Positions 6,816-9,701 of a DNA stretch of 9,701 bases are shown here, in pieces. Under the pieces are notes generated by a model. The model did not search any database, was not told where the DNA came from, and saw only the letters and a list, made by a program, of their open reading frames with translations. The DNA is from Bacteroidota bacterium (GTDB lineage Bacteria > Bacteroidota > Bacteroidia > Flavobacteriales_D > Sanyastnellaceae): assembly GCA_027618855.1 (NCBI GenBank), contig JAQCID010000025.1:1-9701 (forward strand). Direction: 5' to 3'. The position numbers and the translations under genes were made by a program. How positions within the stretch are numbered: the first letter of the stretch is position 1; each line of letters opens with the position of its first letter.

Positions 6816-7775
6816 TTAATCAAAGTATCCAAAACGTTTCAGTTTGCTTTCATCATTCCTCCAGTCCTTATCCACTCTCACATATAAATCGATGAAGACC
6901 TTCTTGCCTAGGAACGTTTCAAGTTCTTTTCTAGCATCGGTGCCTACTCTCTTGATCATATTTCCTCCAGATCCTATGACGATCATCTTTTGAGATTCTC
7001 GGGCCACTCTAATCTCAGCCCTAATATGAAATATATGTGGCTCCTCCCTGAACTCTTCGACTACAACTTCACAGCTGTAGGGTATTTCTTGCTTGTAATG
7101 CGTCAGAATCTTTTCTCTGACGATTTCAGACACAAAAAACCGCATAGGCTTGTCAGTCAGTTCGTCCTTGGGAAAGAAAGGATGTCCTTCGGGAAGACGT
7201 GCGACAATGCTATCGAGTAAAGTATCTACATTAAAATTGTGGAGCGCACTAATCGGAGCTACTTGTGCTCTCGGTATTTTCTTTTTCCAATAATCAGCTC
7301 TTTTCATGGCCACCTCTTGCCCCTCCAAATCTACTTTATTAATTAAAACAAAGACCGGAATGTCCATGTTGGCGATTTTGTCAAAAGTAGCTTCGTGTGC
7401 CATTGTGTCCTCGTAAACATCAGTCACAAGAATAAGAATATCCGCATCTTGAAGAGCGGTTTTCACAAATTTCATCATCCCTTCCTGCAGTTTGTATGCG
7501 GGGTCAAGAACGCCGGGGGTGTCGCTATACACGATTTGCCAATTGGGCTGGTTGACGATGCCCATGATGCGGTGGCGTGTCGTTTGGGCTTTCGCATTGA
7601 TAATGCTAATATTCTCCCCTACAAGACGATTCATAAGTGTACTTTTCCCTACGTTGGGTGATCCTACAATGTTCACAAAGCCTGCTTTGTGTCCTTCAGG
7701 ATACTCTGCCCCTGCAGGCATTGGAGGTAGATCTGGGAGACCTACTCCTTCGGGTTGTGTTTTTTCTTCGCTCAT
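6816..7775 (-). CDS. era: GTPase Era
   Basis: Essential Ras-like GTPase with a KH domain that binds the 3' end of 16S rRNA during 30S subunit maturation. Counted from the ATG at 7773-7775 (319 residues): G1 GSPNVGKS (38-45), G2 TTRHR (65-69), G3 DTPG (85-88), G4 NKVD (146-149), G5 SAL (176-178), then the KH domain with VIGSGGNMIKRVG (266-278). The first 30 residues are a Pro/Glu-rich extension; most relatives start just before HKAGFVNIVG. An ATG at 7719-7721 would trim it to 11 residues. An upstream in-frame TTG at 7803-7805 would add ten more residues and place the start upstream of a promoter box, so I rejected it. The gene lies 38 nt after the heme-binding protein gene and directly before ispE. 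Confidence 0.96.
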   Translation of the reverse strand: MSEEKTQPEGVGLPDLPPMPAGAEYPEGHKAGFVNIVGSPNVGKSTLMNRLVGENISIINAKAQTTRHRIMGIVNQPNWQIVYSDTPGVLDPAYKLQEGMMKFVKTALQDADILILVTDVYEDTMAHEATFDKIANMDIPVFVLINKVDLEGQEVAMKRADYWKKKIPRAQVAPISALHNFNVDTLLDSIVARLPEGHPFFPKDELTDKPMRFFVSEIVREKILTHYKQEIPYSCEVVVEEFREEPHIFHIRAEIRVARESQKMIVIGSGGNMIKRVGTDARKELETFLGKKVFIDLYVRVDKDWRNDESKLKRFGYFD

Positions 7776-7786
7776 ATTCGTGGATA

Positions 7787-7794
7787 CAAAGGTA
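7787..7794 (-). promoter_or_regulatory. TAnnTTTG box upstream of era
   Basis: TACCTTTG on the minus strand (7794-7787) is an exact -7 match in the short gap before era. No TTG lies at the expected -33 distance. The distance to the ATG at 7775 leaves a leader of only about 6-9 nt, or about 60 nt if the internal ATG at 7721 is the start. A chance match is possible, since a few are expected in a window this long. Confidence 0.33.
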
Positions 7795-7813
7795 CGATGA
7801 TGCAAGGCGCCGT

Positions 7814-8260
7814 CTACTCTTTAAGCCAAGCGATCAGCATAAGCCTTTGCGCTTCGTTAAGCCTGGCATCTGCATGTGTGATTTTGTATGTCAGAATGGG
7901 CATCCACTTCTTTTCAATCAGCTCGGCGGACTTGTTTTTCAAGGAGTCTTTCTGCGCGGGTGTATATGTGTCCCAAAGTGAAAAATTTACTTTTGATCTG
8001 CCGTTGTTGATGTGCCCCTCCAGCCACCAGCTTACCGGAGCAACATGGCTGTACCAAGGGTATTGGGTTTGGTTTGAATGGCAGTCGTAACATACGGATT
8101 GGATGAGTTTTGTTACATCCTGAGGCGCTTCTTCTAACGCAAGGAAGTCCGATTCAGGCGTGATTTTAACAGGCGTCTTGTCTGTCGTTTTCAATTGTAT
8201 TGCTACGAAAATGATGAGTAATGTTATGAGTACACTGCGTTTGCTAGGTCTTTTAATCAT
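7814..8260 (-). CDS. Heme-binding domain (Haem_bd) protein
   Basis: 148-residue periplasmic, probably membrane-anchored c-type heme protein. A basic start (MIKRPSKR) and one hydrophobic stretch (about 9-22) form a signal anchor. The heme site is CYDCH (57-61), followed by the family pattern YPWYSHVAPVSWWLEGHI (67-84), NGR and NFSLW (92-96). A Met in KKWMPILTY (120) is a possible distal ligand. This matches the Haem_bd family found widely in Bacteroidota, usually near respiratory or oxidase genes; no such genes are in this window. Electron transfer or heme sensing is inferred only from the domain. The ATG at 8258-8260 has no Shine-Dalgarno site. No clear promoter box is seen, though the upstream 40 bases are AT-rich. 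It may be transcribed on into era. Confidence 0.9.
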   Translation of the reverse strand: MIKRPSKRSVLITLLIIFVAIQLKTTDKTPVKITPESDFLALEEAPQDVTKLIQSVCYDCHSNQTQYPWYSHVAPVSWWLEGHINNGRSKVNFSLWDTYTPAQKDSLKNKSAELIEKKWMPILTYKITHADARLNEAQRLMLIAWLKE

Positions 8261-8295
8261 ATGGTGAAGATATTATATAAGTTTGTAAATGAACA

Positions 8296-8321
8296 AAAGC
8301 CGATCCGTGAGAATCGACTTT
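8296..8321 (-). terminator. Weak terminator after Lacal_2735-like gene
   Basis: AAAG-C-CGAT (8296-8304) pairs with ATCG-A-CTTT (8313-8321) around one A/C mismatch, enclosing an 8-nt loop. On the minus strand the hairpin runs into CTTTTGTTCATTT, a T-rich tail. It lies 60 nt past the stop at 8382 and before the heme-protein gene, the right place to end the SRPBCC transcript. Stem strength is modest. Confidence 0.4.
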
Positions 8322-8381
8322 CGTTCATTACATCGTATCGCATTGGGTTGAATTGCGGTGTGCTTGTTCACCCCTATACTG

Positions 8382-8555
8382 TTATTTTTCAGGATCCAGT
8401 TCCAACATCACTTTTTGAATATCGTCTGCTTTGGCTGCTGCTTCATCACTCAACTTTCTATTCTTTGTCGAAAGCAAAAAGGCCTGCTGCATGAGTTTTT
8501 TATATTCAGCATCTAGTTTTTCGTACTTGGATTTTTTTCTAAAAAAACGAATCAT
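8382..8555 (-). CDS. Lacal_2735-like small protein
   Basis: 57-residue protein running from ATG 8555-8553 to TAA 8384-8382. It starts MIRFFRKKSKYEKLDAEYKK and continues through LSTKNRKLSDEAAAKAD to LELDPEK. It is highly charged and helical, with no membrane segment, and resembles the Bacteroidota Lacal_2735 family of unknown function, whose members share a short FxKK start and a central LSxxNRxxSD motif. Its ATG overlaps the TGA of the SRPBCC gene as ATGA, a typical translational-coupling arrangement, which supports it being a real gene. Any role with the SRPBCC protein is inference. The family name is from memory of its pattern. Confidence 0.82.
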   Translation of the reverse strand: MIRFFRKKSKYEKLDAEYKKLMQQAFLLSTKNRKLSDEAAAKADDIQKVMLELDPEK

Positions 8556-9013
8556 GTGTGAAAGATTTTATTTAGAGCAACTTTACGGTAGTCAAAAATC
8601 GTCTTCAGTTTTTTTCGAATAAATATGAAGTTAATGAAGTCCCCAATCAGTCCAAATGGCAGAGCGTACGTGACGATATCAGTCATGCGCACATGATGTT
8701 CATCAATGACTTGAAAGATATGTTGGTGATGCCATAATTTATAGGGTCCATACACCTGTTTGTCAATAAAGTATTCATGTTTCTTCACATGACTGATTTC
8801 CGTTACCCACTTTGCATTGATGTTAAGAAGAGGCTTAATTCTATAACTAATAATCATACCCTCTGTCATCTCCGTATTTGTAGATGTCATTATCTTAAAG
8901 CCAAGGTTTGATGGTGTTAGATCTTTAAGGTTAGATGGGTCAGAAACAAAACGCCATAGATTCTCAATGTCACTTTTAACAACCTGCTCATTCCTTATTT
9001 GGTAAAATCCCAT
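8552..9013 (-). CDS. SRPBCC family protein
   Basis: 153-residue START/Bet v1-like protein. It begins YQIRNEQVVKSDIENLWRFV, followed by DPSNLKDLTPSNLGFKI (25-41), EGMIISYRIKPLLNINAKWVTEI (51-73), the substrate-pocket strand KQVYGPYKLWHHQHIF (85-100), MTDIVTYALPFG (110-121) and a C-terminal helix. This is the SRPBCC subgroup often annotated as a cell-division-inhibitor-like or ligand-binding protein in Bacteroidota; the fold binds hydrophobic ligands, but the ligand is not known. No signal peptide is visible, so it is probably cytoplasmic. It lies 21 nt after the fasciclin gene and shares ATGA with the small gene downstream. It is preceded by AGGAAG, an unusually good ribosome site for this group. 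Confidence 0.86.
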   Translation of the reverse strand: MGFYQIRNEQVVKSDIENLWRFVSDPSNLKDLTPSNLGFKIMTSTNTEMTEGMIISYRIKPLLNINAKWVTEISHVKKHEYFIDKQVYGPYKLWHHQHIFQVIDEHHVRMTDIVTYALPFGLIGDFINFIFIRKKLKTIFDYRKVALNKIFHT

Positions 9014-9018
9014 AATGA

Positions 9019-9024
9019 CTTCCT
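9019..9024 (-). promoter_or_regulatory. Shine-Dalgarno-like site for SRPBCC gene
   Basis: AGGAAG on the minus strand, 5 nt before the ATG at 9013-9011. Other genes in this window lack such a site, so it stands out and supports this start. It would let the gene be translated independently of the fasciclin gene upstream. Confidence 0.45.
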
Positions 9025-9034
9025 GCTTTTTGAG

Positions 9035-9701
9035 TTATTGGAACTCAACAAATCTCTTCACTGTTTTTCCAGACTTGTAGATATCGAATACAATTGTATT
9101 TGTGGTGTTGAAATTGATTTCTCTTCCTGTGATGTCTACGCTGTATAAATAGATGTCATTTTCTACTGTTGTGTTAAATTCAGTGATGTTATTAACGGTT
9201 GTTTCGATCACTGCATCAATGACATGTACAACACCGTTGTCTGCTTGAAGATCTGCTACAATCACAGTTGCATTGCCAATCATCACCACACCATCGTTGA
9301 TTGATACCATCACTTCACCTCCTTGTAGTGTGGTGATCATCATTCCGTCTGACAAATCGGTGCTCAATGTAGTACCTGAGACGACATGGTTTAGCAATAT
9401 TTGCGTGAGGAGTCCAGTAGGGTCTGCGAGCAATGTTGCAATCACGTCTGCAGGAATTAAGCTGAATGCATCATCTGTCGGAGCAAACACTGTAAATGGT
9501 CCCTCGGATGCAAGTGTTTCATCTAGTCCAGCGGCTACAATGGCTGCTTCTAGTGTGTTGTGTGCCGGAGAGTTTTCAATAATGTCGAAGACTGTGTTGG
9601 TTGGCATTTCAGGAACCAATATTGCATCGATCACATGTACAACACCGTTGTCTGCTTGAAGATCTGCTACAATCACAGTTGCATTGCCAATCATCACCAC
9701 A
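9035..9701 (-). CDS. Fasciclin-repeat protein with T9SS tail, partial
   Basis: The C-terminal 222 codons of a longer secreted protein; the 5' end lies beyond the right edge. The visible part holds the last strand of one FAS1 domain (about 1-28), then one complete FAS1 domain (about 35-165) with NTVFDIIENSP, the conserved FTVFAPTDDAF (69-79), LLNHVVSG (102-109) and GVVHVIDAV (156-164). FAS1 domains act in cell adhesion or surface matrix. The last 40 residues (YLYSVDITGREIN through GKTVKRFVEFQ) resemble a type A type IX secretion sorting domain, so the protein is probably exported and held on or released from the outer surface. The two repeat ends are identical over 69 bases. Stop codon TAA is at 9037-9035. 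The SRPBCC gene starts 21 nt downstream. Confidence 0.9.
   Translation of the reverse strand, partial: VVMIGNATVIVADLQADNGVVHVIDAILVPEMPTNTVFDIIENSPAHNTLEAAIVAAGLDETLASEGPFTVFAPTDDAFSLIPADVIATLLADPTGLLTQILLNHVVSGTTLSTDLSDGMMITTLQGGEVMVSINDGVVMIGNATVIVADLQADNGVVHVIDAVIETTVNNITEFNTTVENDIYLYSVDITGREINFNTTNTIVFDIYKSGKTVKRFVEFQ
9222..9290. repeat. FAS1 repeat unit, copy 1 (69-bp identical core)
   Basis: This 69-base segment is identical to 9633-9701, 411 bases (137 codons) away, the FAS1 period. It encodes the end of the domain, MIGNATVIVADLQADNG and the VVHVID strand. Identity at DNA level suggests recent duplication or gene conversion between domains. Confidence 0.9.
9633..9701. repeat. FAS1 repeat unit, copy 2, cut by window edge
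   Basis: Second copy of the 69-base core. Identity runs right up to the last base, so the true repeat is longer. Upstream bases diverge quickly (ATTGCATCGATC here against ACTGCATCAATG in copy 1). Confidence 0.9.

Noticed and set aside
7637..8090. Overlapping plus-strand open frames of about 110 codons opposite era and the heme-protein gene.
   Set aside because: Both minus-strand genes carry intact motifs here. The plus frames are Cys- and Phe-rich shadows.
8261..8300. TATAAT-like sequence upstream of the heme-protein gene as a promoter.
   Set aside because: The nearest TTG-type element is only about 13 nt away, and the region lacks TAnnTTTG. AT-richness alone explains the match.
9032..9046. 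GAGTT/AACTC inverted repeat at the fasciclin stop codon as a terminator.
   Set aside because: The stem is 5 bp, and on the minus strand it is followed by an A-run rather than a T-run.
9273..9659. Plus-strand open frame of 128 codons.
   Set aside because: Antisense to the fasciclin domains, which have clear family motifs.

Overview
The window looks like chromosomal DNA from a Bacteroidota bacterium, probably a marine member of the Flavobacteriales. The evidence is a type IX secretion-style sorting tail on a fasciclin-repeat protein, a Lacal_2735-type microprotein, a Bacteroidota-style Tgt without the usual zinc cysteines, weak use of Shine-Dalgarno sites, and promoter boxes of the TAnnTTTG type. 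No rRNA, tRNA, CRISPR array or insertion sequence was seen.

Layout from left to right. (1) 3-584, minus: a SiaB/DUF6272-type histidine-kinase-like ATPase. (2) 660-1128: a gene-poor stretch holding one doubtful small minus-strand frame and a competing plus-strand frame, possibly decayed DNA. (3) 3574 down to 1129, minus: a very tight three-gene unit of DUF554 membrane protein, membrane-anchored N-acetylmuramidase and WYL-domain regulator, with spacings of 0 nt and an 11-nt overlap. (4) 3575-3627: a short divergent control region with a good Bacteroidota promoter for tgt and a 9-of-10 inverted repeat exactly flanking its -7 box. (5) 3628-5913, plus: tgt and an LptF/LptG-family permease. (6) 8260 down to 5892, minus: heme-binding c-type protein, era and ispE. 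IspE begins with a TTG directly after the era stop codon and runs convergently 22 bp into the permease gene. (7) 9701 down to 8382, minus: a fasciclin/T9SS protein cut by the window edge, an SRPBCC protein and a 57-residue Lacal_2735-like protein coupled by an ATGA overlap, followed by a weak terminator.

Most of the window is core housekeeping: queuosine tRNA modification, LPS transport, MEP isoprenoid synthesis and 16S rRNA/ribosome assembly. The least ordinary parts are the DUF554-muramidase-WYL operon with an operator-like dyad at its head, the near-identical fasciclin repeats at the right edge, and the unexplained 660-1128 interval. I do not see a complete, clearly new multi-gene system. 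The operon plus operator is the best candidate for undescribed regulation.
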